DNA of 64,000 nucleotides from CAVVIG01 sp050249955 (GCA_050249955.1 JBFWPN010000014.1:62001-126000), one strand, 5' to 3'; positions 39,468 through 49,669 are shown, counted from the first letter of the stretch. The notes: generated by a model not told the origin, from the letters alone. Numbers and translations are program-made.

Positions 39468-40355
39468 TCACCACTCCTCGAGCCGCCTGGGCCAGTCCCC
39501 CCTCAGCAGCCGCGACAACGCGCGGTCGGCCAGTAGCCGGCCACCGGTCTGGCACGGCGCACAGTAGTTGCACTCGTTCCCGGCGTAGACGATGCGTTGC
39601 ACCGGCGCCCCGCACGCCGGGCAGGGCTGCCCGAATCGGCCGTGCACGGCCATCCCTTCATGGAAGGCCGTCACCTTCTCGGGGAACGCACCGGCGGCCT
39701 CGGTGCGGAGCCGCGCGGTCCAGGCGAGCAGCGTGTCCCTGGTGGCGTGGAGCAACCGCTCGACCTCGTTGCCGTCGAGGGTCCGGGTCAGCTTGAGCGG
39801 CGACAGCCGGGCCGCGTGCAGGATCTCGTCGGAGTATGCGTTGCCGATCCCGCTGAAGAGACGGGGATCGGTGAGGGCGCGCTTCAGCGTATGGTTCTCG
39901 CGGACCAGCGCGTCCCCGAACTCGGAAAGCGAGGACGTGAGCGGTTCCAATCCACCACGGTCCATGGCCTGCAGCGCGGCACGGCCCCGTACCAGGTGCA
40001 GCGATGCACGGCGGGTGGAGCCGGCTTCCGTGAAGAGCAGGGTGCCGTGGTCGAACGCGAAGCTGGCCAGCAGCATCCGCGGTCCAACGCCGGGCTTGCG
40101 ACCGGGTTCACGCCAGCGGAGGCGTCCGGCAATCATCAGGTGCAGCACCAGGAACAGGTCATCGTCCAGGCCGAGGACAATCTGCTTGCCGAGTCTGGTG
40201 ATGGCGCGCACCACCCGCCCGACCGCCGCGTCGACGGGGGGCTCGAACGATCGGAGCACGAAGGGCGTGTGCACCCTGACGTGCTGGAGCGCCTGGCCGA
40301 CAAGCCTCGTCTCGAGCGCCTCACAGTAGACGACAATGTCTGGGAGTTCCGGCAC
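39468..40355 (-). CDS. Fpg/Nei-family DNA glycosylase
   Basis: 295 aa; base-excision repair glycosylase/AP lyase. GTG start is fixed by the conserved N-terminal PELPD: Pro2 is the nucleophile, Glu3 catalytic, Lys57 the third catalytic residue. The H2TH motif is GIGNAYSDEILHAARLSP and the zinc finger uses Cys245, Cys248, Cys265 and Cys268 (CPACG ... YCAPCQ). At the position of the finger arginine of E. coli Fpg there is Asn260 (AGNECNYC), so it belongs to a divergent subfamily and its lesion preference cannot be assumed. Divergent from the 185-aa gene. Confidence 0.9.
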   Translation of the reverse strand: MPELPDIVVYCEALETRLVGQALQHVRVHTPFVLRSFEPPVDAAVGRVVRAITRLGKQIVLGLDDDLFLVLHLMIAGRLRWREPGRKPGVGPRMLLASFAFDHGTLLFTEAGSTRRASLHLVRGRAALQAMDRGGLEPLTSSLSEFGDALVRENHTLKRALTDPRLFSGIGNAYSDEILHAARLSPLKLTRTLDGNEVERLLHATRDTLLAWTARLRTEAAGAFPEKVTAFHEGMAVHGRFGQPCPACGAPVQRIVYAGNECNYCAPCQTGGRLLADRALSRLLRGDWPRRLEEW

Positions 40356-40440
40356 ACGTCCATTGTGGCGCGAACGATGCAGGCGCCAGGGGTGGACGCG
40401 TCTCGGAAGCTGTTCAGGAGCGGCCGGCGTCTAAACCATC

Positions 40441-40998
40441 ATGCGGCTACCCGTCCTGCTCACGATCGCGCTGGCTTTCGGCGCGAGCGCGGCCGCGCAG
40501 CCCCCCGAAGCACCACCGGCCCGAGAGGGGGGAGCGACGCCGGAACTGCCGGTGTCGCTCGACCGGATCCGGGAGCAGCTGGCCCAGCCGCCGCGGCCGC
40601 ACCTGAGGAACACCGAGGTGAAAGCCGACTTCTCGGTGACCATCGAGGACAAGCGCAACTTCGACGACGTCCTGTCGAAGATGGACTTCTCGTCAGGTCC
40701 GGCGCCCGGTGGCGGGCTGTATGGGTACGAGATGCAGCGGCTCCAGGTGAGCCCGACCAGCCGGCCCCTGCAGCAGCCGTACGCGGCCTACAGCGCGGGT
40801 GAGTTCTTCACGCTGGCGGCGCAGAACCTGGCCCGCGTGTTCCTGACCAGAAAAGTGAAGGACGGTATCTCGTCCATCCGCCGAACCCGCGCACAGGCGA
40901 ATGCCGAAGCCGAGGTGGACCAGGACGTGGCCGATTTCTGTGCGGCGGAACCTGGCAATTCCACCGCAGCGATCTGTTCGGACCCACCGGAACGCTGA
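40441..40998 (+). CDS. Secreted protein of unknown function
   Basis: 185 aa. Clear signal peptide (MRLPVLLTIALAFGASAAAQ). The mature protein is Pro-rich at first, then has a KADFSVTIEDKRNFDDVL strand-like segment and ends with an acidic AEVDQDVADFCAAEPGNSTAAICSDPP tail with two cysteines (about 168 and 179). No family recognised. It ends 16 bases before the metalloprotease-propeller gene and is probably transcribed with it. Confidence 0.7.
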   Translation: MRLPVLLTIALAFGASAAAQPPEAPPAREGGATPELPVSLDRIREQLAQPPRPHLRNTEVKADFSVTIEDKRNFDDVLSKMDFSSGPAPGGGLYGYEMQRLQVSPTSRPLQQPYAAYSAGEFFTLAAQNLARVFLTRKVKDGISSIRRTRAQANAEAEVDQDVADFCAAEPGNSTAAICSDPPER

Positions 40999-41014
40999 CG
41001 TCCGTCGTCTTGCA

Positions 41015-44000
41015 ATGCCAGTGCGCGCCATGCCTGAGCGCGCGCACAGCTACCTCCTCCGATCCGCTCTTGTCCTGCTGGTGCTGGTCGCCGTCGCGCC
41101 ACCAGCCTGGTCCCAGTACTTCGGTCGGAACAAGGTCCACTACAAGACCTTCGACTTCCAGATCCTCGCCACGGAACATTTCGACATCTACTACTACCCG
41201 GAGGAACGGGAAGGAATCGACATTGCGGCCCGGATGGCCGAGCGGTGGCATGCGCGCCTGGGGCACGTACTCGGCCACACCCTTCGCGGACGCCAGCCGC
41301 TCGTCCTGTATGCGTCCCACGTCGACTTCGAACAGACGAACGTCATCCAGGGCGGCATCGGCGAGGGAACCGGCGGCGTGACCGAGCCGCTCCGCCGCCG
41401 CATCGTCCTCCCGATGGCAGGTCCACTCGCCGACACTGATCACGTCATCGGACACGAGCTGGTGCACGCCTTCCAGTTCGACATCACCACCACGCCGGGG
41501 ATGCAGCCGGGATCGGGCCTGGCGCAGCTGCCGCTGTGGTTCATCGAGGGCATGGCTGAGTACCTGTCGATCGGCTCGGTCGATCCCAACACCGCGATGT
41601 GGCTCAGGGATGCTGCGCGGAAGGAGGAACTGCCGTCGGTGGAGGACCTGAACGACCCGGAGTACTTCCCCTACCGCTGGGGACAGGCGTTCTGGGCGTA
41701 TGTCGGCGGACGCTGGGGCGACGACACCATCCGTTCGATGCTCGACATCGGGTCGCAGGCCGGCGATCCGCTGGTGGCCATCCAGCAGGTCCTCGGGCTG
41801 GATGACGCCCAGTTCTCGAGCGACTGGCACGACGCGATCCGCGCCGCCTACGGATCGGTCTTCGAGGCCAACACGGAACCCGCTGACGTGGGCACCCCGT
41901 TGCAGACGCCGCGGCGCGGTGGAGGCGGCGAGTTGAACATTGCGCCGTCCATCAGCCCGGACGGGAAGTACCTGGCGTTCCTGTCGGAACGGTCACTCTT
42001 CTCGATAGACCTGTACGTCGCCGACGCGGCCACCGGCGAGGTGCGCCACAAGCTGACGAGCACCGCCACCGATCCGCACTATTCCAGCATCCAGTTCATC
42101 CAGTCGGCCGGCGGATGGGACCATGAGGGGCGCCGGCTCGCGGTGGCGACGGTCACGTCGGGCCGGCCAGCCGTCGCCGTCTTCGACGTCGAGTCGGGCG
42201 ATCGGGTGCGGGACCTGGTCGTGGCCGACGTCGATGAAGTCTTCAATCCCACCTGGTCGCCGGACGGCACCGCGATCTGCTTCACCGGCATGACCGGCGG
42301 GCTCACGGACCTCTTCATCGTCGAGGTGGGCACCGGCGACGTGCGGCGGCTGACGAGGGATGCCTTTGCCGAGCTCCAGCCCGCGTGGTCGCCCGACGGC
42401 AGCCGAATCGCGTTCGCGACGGATCGTTTCTCGTCGCGCCTGGACACGCTCGACATCGGCAACTACCGTCTGGCGCTGCTCGATCCGCGCAGCGGCGACA
42501 TCAGCCCGGCGCCGGTCTTCACGTCAGGCAAGAACATCAACCCGCAGTGGGGGCCGAACGGTGAATCGCTCTTCTTCATCGCGGACCGCGACGGCATTCC
42601 CAATGTCTACCGCATGAGCCTGCCACGCGGCGAGGTGACCGCAGTGACGTCCGTGGCAACCGGCGTCAGCGGCATCACTGCGAGCAGCCCGGCCATGTCT
42701 GTCGCCAGCAGGACCGGCACGGTCGCGGTCAGCGTCTACGACGACGGGAAGTACGAGATTTACCGGGTGACGCCGCTCGCGGGTGCTACGCCCGCCTTGT
42801 CGCCTGCAGGTTCAGCCGCTGCCCTGCCTCCGGCGACCGGACGCCGGAGCGACATCGATCAGGTGATTGCCAACCCGGTTGCGGGCCTCCCCGACGCAGA
42901 TCGGGCGTACGAAACGCGCGAGTACAAGAGTCGGCTGCGGCTGGAAGCGCTGGGGCAACCCACCGTGGCCCTGGGCGCGAGCCGCTACGGCGCGGCACTG
43001 GGCGGCGGCCTCTCCGCGTACTTCAGCGACATGCTCGGCAATCGGACGCTGAGCACGGGGCTCGAACTGAACTCCGGCCTGACGAACAACTGGAGCCTCA
43101 AGAACACTGCCGCGCAGGTGGCCTACATCGACCAGTCCCGGCGCTGGAACTGGGGCGTGGTGGGTGGTCAGGTGCCGTACCTGAGCGGTGGCGCGCAGGA
43201 GTTCATTGCCAGCGTGGATGGGGAGGCATCGCTCGTCGATCAGCTGGTGATCAACCGGCAGACGGAGCGCAGTGCCGCTGGGCTGGTGCAGTATCCGTTC
43301 AGCCGATCCAGGCGCCTGGAGTTCCAGGCCGGCGCGAGCCAGATCTCCTTCGACCAGGTGGTCCAGACGCGCGCGTACTCGCTCGGCACGGGCCAGTTGC
43401 TCTTCGACGATACGGAGGAGCAGTCCCTCGGCCGCTCCCTCACGCTCGGCACGGCGTCGACGGCCCTCGTCTTCGACAGTTCGGTGTTCGGCGCGACCAG
43501 CCCCGTTCAGGGCACACGGTACCGGCTCGAGGCGGCACCCACCTTCGGTTCGATCAGCTACACGAACCTGCTCGCGGATTACCGGCGCTACCTCATGCCG
43601 GCGCCGTTCTACACCCTGGCTGCCCGCGTGATGCACTACGGACGCTATGGCAGCGGCGCGGAAGATTCGCGGTTCTTCCCACTGTTCATCGGGTACCCCA
43701 ACCTCGTGCGCGGCTACGACATGTATTCCATCAACCCGGACGAGTGCGGCAACGATCAGACGACCGCCTGCCCCGCCTTCGACAGGCTGCTCGGCAGCCG
43801 CATGCTGGTGGCAAACCTGGAGTTCAGGTTCCCGCTGCTCCGTCCCTTCACGGGAACGTCCGGACGGATGTATGGCCCAGTGCCGGCCGAACTGGCCTTC
43901 TTCGCGGACGGGGGCGTGGCCTGGAACCGTGGGCAGACGCCGTCGGTGTTCGGGGGCAGCCGCGACGGGGTGGCCAGTGCAGGCGTGGCCCTCCGCGTGA

Positions 44001-44101
44001 ACCTGATGGGGTTCGCCATCGGCCAGTTCGACCTGGTGAAGCCGTTCCAGCGGTCGCGCCAGGGCTGGATGTTCCAGTTCTCGTTCTCGCCCGGCTTCTA
44101 G
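41015..44101 (+). CDS. Outer-membrane protein fusing a HExxH metalloprotease, a TolB-like beta-propeller and a C-terminal barrel
   Basis: 1028 aa. Signal/anchor residues about 12-33 (LLRSALVLLVLVAVAPPAWSQ). Residues 40-290: gluzincin of the peptidase-MA type with H147-E-L-V-H151 and the third ligand Glu178 in WFIEGMAEYL. Residues 310-620: PD40/WD-like repeats (PSISPDGKYLAFLSER, NPTWSPDGTAICFTG, PAWSPDGSRIAFATDR, NPQWGPNGESLFFIADRDG). Residues 680-1028: barrel strands, including FIGYPNLVRGYDMYS typical of surface-antigen/BamA-like barrels, ending FQFSFSPGF with terminal Phe. It would display a protease and propeller on or in the outer membrane. The start may be 41030. Confidence 0.85.
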   Translation: MPVRAMPERAHSYLLRSALVLLVLVAVAPPAWSQYFGRNKVHYKTFDFQILATEHFDIYYYPEEREGIDIAARMAERWHARLGHVLGHTLRGRQPLVLYASHVDFEQTNVIQGGIGEGTGGVTEPLRRRIVLPMAGPLADTDHVIGHELVHAFQFDITTTPGMQPGSGLAQLPLWFIEGMAEYLSIGSVDPNTAMWLRDAARKEELPSVEDLNDPEYFPYRWGQAFWAYVGGRWGDDTIRSMLDIGSQAGDPLVAIQQVLGLDDAQFSSDWHDAIRAAYGSVFEANTEPADVGTPLQTPRRGGGGELNIAPSISPDGKYLAFLSERSLFSIDLYVADAATGEVRHKLTSTATDPHYSSIQFIQSAGGWDHEGRRLAVATVTSGRPAVAVFDVESGDRVRDLVVADVDEVFNPTWSPDGTAICFTGMTGGLTDLFIVEVGTGDVRRLTRDAFAELQPAWSPDGSRIAFATDRFSSRLDTLDIGNYRLALLDPRSGDISPAPVFTSGKNINPQWGPNGESLFFIADRDGIPNVYRMSLPRGEVTAVTSVATGVSGITASSPAMSVASRTGTVAVSVYDDGKYEIYRVTPLAGATPALSPAGSAAALPPATGRRSDIDQVIANPVAGLPDADRAYETREYKSRLRLEALGQPTVALGASRYGAALGGGLSAYFSDMLGNRTLSTGLELNSGLTNNWSLKNTAAQVAYIDQSRRWNWGVVGGQVPYLSGGAQEFIASVDGEASLVDQLVINRQTERSAAGLVQYPFSRSRRLEFQAGASQISFDQVVQTRAYSLGTGQLLFDDTEEQSLGRSLTLGTASTALVFDSSVFGATSPVQGTRYRLEAAPTFGSISYTNLLADYRRYLMPAPFYTLAARVMHYGRYGSGAEDSRFFPLFIGYPNLVRGYDMYSINPDECGNDQTTACPAFDRLLGSRMLVANLEFRFPLLRPFTGTSGRMYGPVPAELAFFADGGVAWNRGQTPSVFGGSRDGVASAGVALRVNLMGFAIGQFDLVKPFQRSRQGWMFQFSFSPGF

Positions 44102-44110
44102 CGTGCTATC

Positions 44111-44136
44111 CTTTCATCCGGCTATACGGATGAAAG
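44111..44136. promoter_or_regulatory. Operator-like 10-base inverted repeat overlapping the ahcY-linked ArsR start
   Basis: CTTTCATCCG and its perfect inverted copy are separated by GCTATA; the right arm contains the proposed ATG (44130). A regulator bound here would block both transcription and translation start. Probably the autoregulatory site of the ArsR-methyltransferase protein; the sequence differs from that before the metH-linked copy. Confidence 0.6.
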
Positions 44137-45098
44137 CACAGGCCCCCACCATCCTCGACCAGCTCGCCTCGCTGGCAGACACGACCCGCAGCCGGATCCT
44201 CCTGCTGCTGGATGGCCAGGAGCTGACCGTCTCGGAACTGTGCACCGTGCTGCAGCTGCCGCAGTCCACGGTGAGCCGGCACCTCAAGGCGCTGGCGGAC
44301 AGCCACTGGGTGGTGTCCCGGGCTGAGGGGACGAGCAACGTCTACGCGATGTCTCGCGAAGTTCTCGACACCTCGTCCCGTCGCCTCTGGTCCCTCGTGC
44401 GCGAACAGGTCGGGTCGACCGCGGCCGCCATGCAGGATCAGCGCAGGCTGCAGGCGGCCATGGCCGCGCGGCGCTCGAAGTCGGTCGAGTTCTTCTCGTC
44501 GTCCGCGGGCCAGTGGGACCGCGTGCGTGACGACCTGTTCGGCGACCGCTTCCACCTCGGAGCACTGGCCGCGCTGGCCAACCCGGACGCGACGGTCGGC
44601 GACCTGGGCTGCGGCACGGGACAGGTCGGGGCGGCGCTCGCACCGTTCGTCGAGCGCGTGATCGGCGTCGACAGTTCCGCGGCCATGCTGCAGGCCGCCC
44701 GCCGCCGGCTGCAGGACCACCGCAACGTCGAGCTCAGGCGTGGCGACATCGAGGCGCTGCCCATCGACGATGCGCGCCTGGATGTCGCGACGGTGATGCT
44801 GGTGCTTCACCACGTGCCGGAACCGGGACGCGCGCTCGCCGATGTCGCGCGCGTGCTGAAGCCGGGCGGGCGGCTCCTGCTCGTGGACATGCTGCCGCAC
44901 GACCGCGAGAACTACCGGCAGCAGATGGGACACGTGTGGCTCGGCTTCTCGGAAGACCACGTGGATCGCCTGCTCGCCGAGGCAGGCTTCGAGCGGACCC
45001 GCGTGGTGCCACTGCCAGCCGACCCCAAAGCCAAGGGTCCCGCGCTCTTTGTGGCGACGGGACAGAAGAAAGTGTCGTTCGAACGTCAGACTGCGTGA
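44130..45098 (+). CDS. ArsR-type HTH regulator fused to a SAM-binding methyltransferase domain (ahcY-linked copy)
   Basis: 322 aa. ArsR winged helix at 1-80 (QLASLADTTRSRILLLLDGQELTVSELCTVLQLPQSTVSRHLKALADSHWV), then a methyltransferase-fold domain with VGDLGCGTGQVGAAL, VIGVDSSAAMLQAAR and LDVATVMLVLHHVPEPGRALADVARVLKPGG. Its overall plan matches the copy that precedes metH. The stop is 17 bases before ahcY, whose product hydrolyses S-adenosylhomocysteine, so this is a likely SAH/SAM-sensing regulator (SahR-like) of its neighbour. The domain could also be an active methyltransferase, as in UbiE-like proteins. Confidence 0.88.
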   Translation: MKAQAPTILDQLASLADTTRSRILLLLDGQELTVSELCTVLQLPQSTVSRHLKALADSHWVVSRAEGTSNVYAMSREVLDTSSRRLWSLVREQVGSTAAAMQDQRRLQAAMAARRSKSVEFFSSSAGQWDRVRDDLFGDRFHLGALAALANPDATVGDLGCGTGQVGAALAPFVERVIGVDSSAAMLQAARRRLQDHRNVELRRGDIEALPIDDARLDVATVMLVLHHVPEPGRALADVARVLKPGGRLLLVDMLPHDRENYRQQMGHVWLGFSEDHVDRLLAEAGFERTRVVPLPADPKAKGPALFVATGQKKVSFERQTA

Positions 45099-45115
45099 CA
45101 AGGAGAGAGACGAGC

Positions 45116-46615
<1,500 letters not shown>

Positions 46616-46682
46616 CGCGAACGGGTCCACCTGGCGCTCGCGAACTGGCGGGCTGCGGGTGACCCCGGTCGACCGTTGACAC

Positions 46683-46717
46683 CAGAGGCCCCCGGGGTTC
46701 ACCCCGCGGGGCCTCTG
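46683..46717 (+). terminator. Terminator hairpin of ahcY
   Basis: CAGAGGCCCC pairs with GGGGCCTCTG, extended by an inner CGGGG/CCCCG pairing with one bulge and a TTCA loop; it begins about 67 bases after the ahcY stop and is followed by CCTTTCC. Confidence 0.7.
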
Positions 46718-46899
46718 CCTTTCCGGGAGACGGCTGGATTGTCCCCGGCGGGTACGCCAGTCCTGCGCAGATGACAGGCACACCCGAAGAGCTGTTCTGG
46801 TAAGCTACGTCTTTCCAGTCAGTTAGCAGACAGGGATGCGGACGAGCCCGGGCACGCGGCTTGCGTCTGGCTGGATCGGTTCAAGGAGACGTGCCTCCC

Positions 46900-47904
46900 A
46901 TGCTGTCCAATCGACTCGCCTTTGCGGCCCTCGGCGTTACCTGCGTTGTCGCTGCGGCCGGGGGCAGCTACGTGGCGACCCGACACAACGCGGCCGGGTC
47001 GGGAACACCGGTAGCGGCCACGTCGGGCGTCGATGCCGCGGTGGTGCCCGGCATGGCGACGGCTCCACGTGCCGTCGAAGAGACCGAGGCGGTCGTCACC
47101 AGCGAGCCTGCGAAGCCGGCTGCACCTCCCCAGGCCCCGAGGGCGGCGGCGAGACCGGTCCAGCCCCCCTCGAAGCCCGTGCGGCCACCGGCCAGTCGGC
47201 CGCAGCCGGAGACGCCGCCCCCCGCACGCGTCGAGCTGTCGCCGGTGGTCGCCCCTGAACACACCGACACGCTGCCGTCACTTCCCGCCCCGGTCGCGCC
47301 CGTGGTGCCGGCGCCTGTCGCGGCCCGCGACGAACGTTCCGCCGAGGCACAGGCCCCTGCCGAACCGGCGCGGGCATCCCTCGAAGAACTGACCGTGCCG
47401 GCCGACTCGGTCGTTGGCCTGCAGACAGAGACCACCCTCAGCAGCGAGCGCGCCCACGTGGAAGATCGGGTCGAGGCGCGCGTGGTTCGCGATGTGCGGG
47501 TGGGTGGTCGGGTGGCCATTCCAGCCGGCAGCCGTGCCCTGGGGTCGGTGGTGGTGGTCGAGCGCGGCGGCCGCGCACGCAATCGAGCGCGGCTCGGGAT
47601 CCGCTTCCACACGCTGGCCCTCGCTGACGGGACGCGCATTCCCATCAGCACCGAAACCATCTACCGGTTTGGCAACGATCCCGCGAACGGCAGCGCCGCC
47701 AAGGTCGGCGGCGGGGCAGTGGCCGGTGCCATTCTCGGCGCCATCATCGGTGGCGGCCGCGGCGCGGCGATCGGTGCCGCCACCGGGGCAGCCGGCGGAG
47801 GCGCGGCGGTGATGTCTGGCGACCGCAGCGAGGCCGTCTTCCCATCCGGCGCGCAGATCACCGCGCGGATCGTGTCGCCCGTGGCCGTCACGGTCGAACC
47901 CTAG
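46900..47904 (+). CDS. Secreted/membrane protein with TrbI-like and glycine-zipper regions
   Basis: 334 aa from the ATG at 46900 (AAGGAG eleven bases upstream; a TTG at 46861 is possible). One N-terminal membrane helix (FAALGVTCVVAAAGGSYVA), then a Pro/Ala-rich linker of about 120 residues, a compact beta-rich domain (VEARVVRDVRVGGRVAIPAGSRALGSVVVVERGGRARNRARL) resembling the TrbI/VirB10-like fold, and a glycine-zipper hairpin (AVAGAILGAIIGGGRGAAIGAATGAAGGGAAV). Such proteins are common in Acidobacteriota and uncharacterised; a periplasm-spanning or membrane-inserting role is an inference. No secretion-system genes are near. Confidence 0.7.
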   Translation: MLSNRLAFAALGVTCVVAAAGGSYVATRHNAAGSGTPVAATSGVDAAVVPGMATAPRAVEETEAVVTSEPAKPAAPPQAPRAAARPVQPPSKPVRPPASRPQPETPPPARVELSPVVAPEHTDTLPSLPAPVAPVVPAPVAARDERSAEAQAPAEPARASLEELTVPADSVVGLQTETTLSSERAHVEDRVEARVVRDVRVGGRVAIPAGSRALGSVVVVERGGRARNRARLGIRFHTLALADGTRIPISTETIYRFGNDPANGSAAKVGGGAVAGAILGAIIGGGRGAAIGAATGAAGGGAAVMSGDRSEAVFPSGAQITARIVSPVAVTVEP

Positions 47905-48108
47905 CTCCTCCACTCGCTACGCACGAGACGGACGTCCGGAGACCAGCGCGTCGATGACGCTGCGGCTCCGCTAGGCCGATCCATCTTCCCGGTTCCACCG
48001 CCCCCGCCCTGGCGATTGCCGTCCCTCCTGCGGTATCCGGGGCATCCCACTTGCAGTTTCACCCTGCATACGCCGCGTCAGGCGGCCGTTCAAAGGAGTT
48101 GATGCTCG

Positions 48109-48678
48109 ATGCGAGGTGTGACGAAAGCACTGATCGTGGCCGGGGTTCTGGCCCTGCTGTGGGCCCCTGCTCAGGCCCGAGCGGAAGGATACGTGAGCCC
48201 GTTTGCGGGAATCACCTTCGGCAACAACCAGATGGAGCAGCACTTCATGTGGGGCGTGAATGCCGGCTACATGGGTGCCGGCGTCATTGGTGCGGAGCTG
48301 GATTTCGGGTGGGCTCCGAATGCGTTCGGTGAGTCCGTGGACAACCACGTCATGGACCTGATGGGCAACCTGATCATCGGCGTGCCGATCGGTGGTACCA
48401 GCGGGCCCGGCGTCCGGCCATATGTCACCGGTGGCCTTGGTCTGATCCAGTCGAAGATCGCCGCAGCCGGTTTCTCACCCGAGTACAGCACGCGCGACCT
48501 GGGCTTCAACCTGGGCGCTGGCGCGATGGGCTTCTTCAGCGATCACGTCGGTCTTCGGGGCGACGTGCGCTACTTCCGAACGCTCACTGACGACGGGAGC
48601 AGCCTCGACAACGGGCTGGACCTGGACCTGGGGAACTTCGACTTCTGGCGGGCGTCCATCGGCCTCGTGATCCGGTAA
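48109..48678 (+). CDS. Small outer-membrane beta-barrel protein (OmpA/OmpW-like)
   Basis: 189 aa with a signal peptide (residues 1-25, ending AQARA). The mature chain has eight strand-like segments (GYVSPFAGITFG, WGVNAGYMGAGVIGAELDFGWAP, VRPYVTGGLGLIQSKI, DLGFNLGAGAMGFFSDHVGLRGDVRYFRTL, FWRASIGLVIR), as in 8-stranded barrels. AAAGGAG ten bases before the ATG supports the start. The 204 bases upstream show no other gene. Function within the outer membrane is unknown. Confidence 0.85.
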   Translation: MRGVTKALIVAGVLALLWAPAQARAEGYVSPFAGITFGNNQMEQHFMWGVNAGYMGAGVIGAELDFGWAPNAFGESVDNHVMDLMGNLIIGVPIGGTSGPGVRPYVTGGLGLIQSKIAAAGFSPEYSTRDLGFNLGAGAMGFFSDHVGLRGDVRYFRTLTDDGSSLDNGLDLDLGNFDFWRASIGLVIR

Positions 48679-48692
48679 CGCCCACGCACCCA

Positions 48693-48736
48693 CCCGCGCG
48701 GGACGACAGGTCGTCGGGCCCTGAGTCCCGTGCGGG
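48693..48736. terminator. Bidirectional terminator between convergent genes
   Basis: CCCGCGCGGGAC (48693-48704) pairs with GTCCCGTGCGGG (48725-48736), 12 bp with one G-U pair; a smaller CGAC/GTCG hairpin lies inside. It sits between the barrel gene and the convergent 139-aa gene. Confidence 0.6.
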
Positions 48737-48741
48737 CGTGC

Positions 48742-49161
48742 CTATTCGCAGAAGGGGTACACCGGGCAGATCGCCTTCTGCGCGGCACCAACGGCCCCTT
48801 CCTCGACAATGCGGCTGCCGTCGTCACGGCGGGTCGAGGCGGCCACGACCTCGAACGCGAAGCGTTCGACAAGGGCGTCGACCTTCTTCATCCGTTCGGC
48901 GTCGAGCTTGTCCTGCACGACCCGCACGGCACCGGGCGACACGAACACCTCCATGTCGTCGATCACACCTTCAGCGGCGAACGCCCGCGAGTCCTCCAGC
49001 ACCTGGTTCATGATCCCGCGCCAATGCCAGATGACCCTCGTGGCAACGTATGGTGTGTCTTCGCGGTCCTGCGCCTGGGACACCTGGGCGAACGCTGCCG
49101 CACCCAGCAGGAGCGCACCGATCACCGTTCGCAGGCCCGCCACCCGCATCCGAGCCCTCAT
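48742..49161 (-). CDS. Small secreted protein of unknown function
   Basis: 139 aa. Signal peptide MRARMRVAGLRTVIGALLLGAAAFAQ. The mature part is helical (YVATRVIWHWRGIMNQVLEDSRAFAAEGVIDDMEVFV, KLDAERMKKVDALVERFAFEVVAA) and ends with a two-cysteine PVYPFCE tail. Its ATG overlaps the SixA stop by four bases (ATGA), so it is coupled to it. No family recognised. Confidence 0.72.
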   Translation of the reverse strand: MRARMRVAGLRTVIGALLLGAAAFAQVSQAQDREDTPYVATRVIWHWRGIMNQVLEDSRAFAAEGVIDDMEVFVSPGAVRVVQDKLDAERMKKVDALVERFAFEVVAASTRRDDGSRIVEEGAVGAAQKAICPVYPFCE

Positions 49162-49622
49162 GCTGTCTCTCCTGGATCGAGTCGCCATATCTCCGTCCAC
49201 GTCTCCCCGTCGTCGTCGGAGCGCAGCGCCACGGCTCCGTGCTGTGGAAAGCCCCCTGTCGAACCCGGCGCATCGCCAAGAAGGAGCGCCAGCAGCCGCG
49301 GCAAGTGCGGGTAATGTCCCGCGATCAGGATGTCACGCGGTTCGAACCGCAGTCGGTCCCTGATCCAGCCGGGGGGGTCGTCCGGCTGCAGGTCCCGGGT
49401 GGCGGACAATGGCGCGAGGGCGTTGCACGCGCGCCAGTATGCCTCGGCGGTCTGCTTCGCGCGCAGCTTGCCGCTGTGCCACACGACGGCTGGCCTGGTG
49501 CCGAGCGCGGCCGCACGCGCGGCCAGGCGTGCCACCTCCTCGGCACCTGCTGGCGAGAGCGGTCGCCGGATGTCGACATCCGGGCCGACGGCCTCGCCAT
49601 GATGAACCAGGTACAGGTGCAC
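49158..49622 (-). CDS. sixA: SixA-like phosphohistidine phosphatase (histidine phosphatase superfamily)
   Basis: 154 aa, the usual SixA length. The catalytic start MHLYLVHHGEAV carries the phospho-accepting His in HHG, with His in place of the usual Arg of RHG; IRRPLSPAGAEEV and the second catalytic His in LIAGHYPHLPRLLALLLGD are typical. SixA removes phosphate from the histidine of HPt domains or PTS protein in E. coli; the partner here is unknown. The start is GTG. It is divergent from the 140-aa membrane protein and coupled to the small secreted protein. Confidence 0.82.
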   Translation of the reverse strand: MHLYLVHHGEAVGPDVDIRRPLSPAGAEEVARLAARAAALGTRPAVVWHSGKLRAKQTAEAYWRACNALAPLSATRDLQPDDPPGWIRDRLRFEPRDILIAGHYPHLPRLLALLLGDAPGSTGGFPQHGAVALRSDDDGETWTEIWRLDPGETA

Positions 49623-49669
49623 CGCTGCATGCTAATTGATAATGGCGTGCGGCGCGCCGCCGTGCAGCC

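Noticed and set aside
44102..45115. SAH or cobalamin riboswitch in front of ahcY or metH
   Set aside because: Leaders are too short: 17 bases before ahcY, none before metH, and 47 bases before the metH-linked ArsR gene; no riboswitch core is visible.
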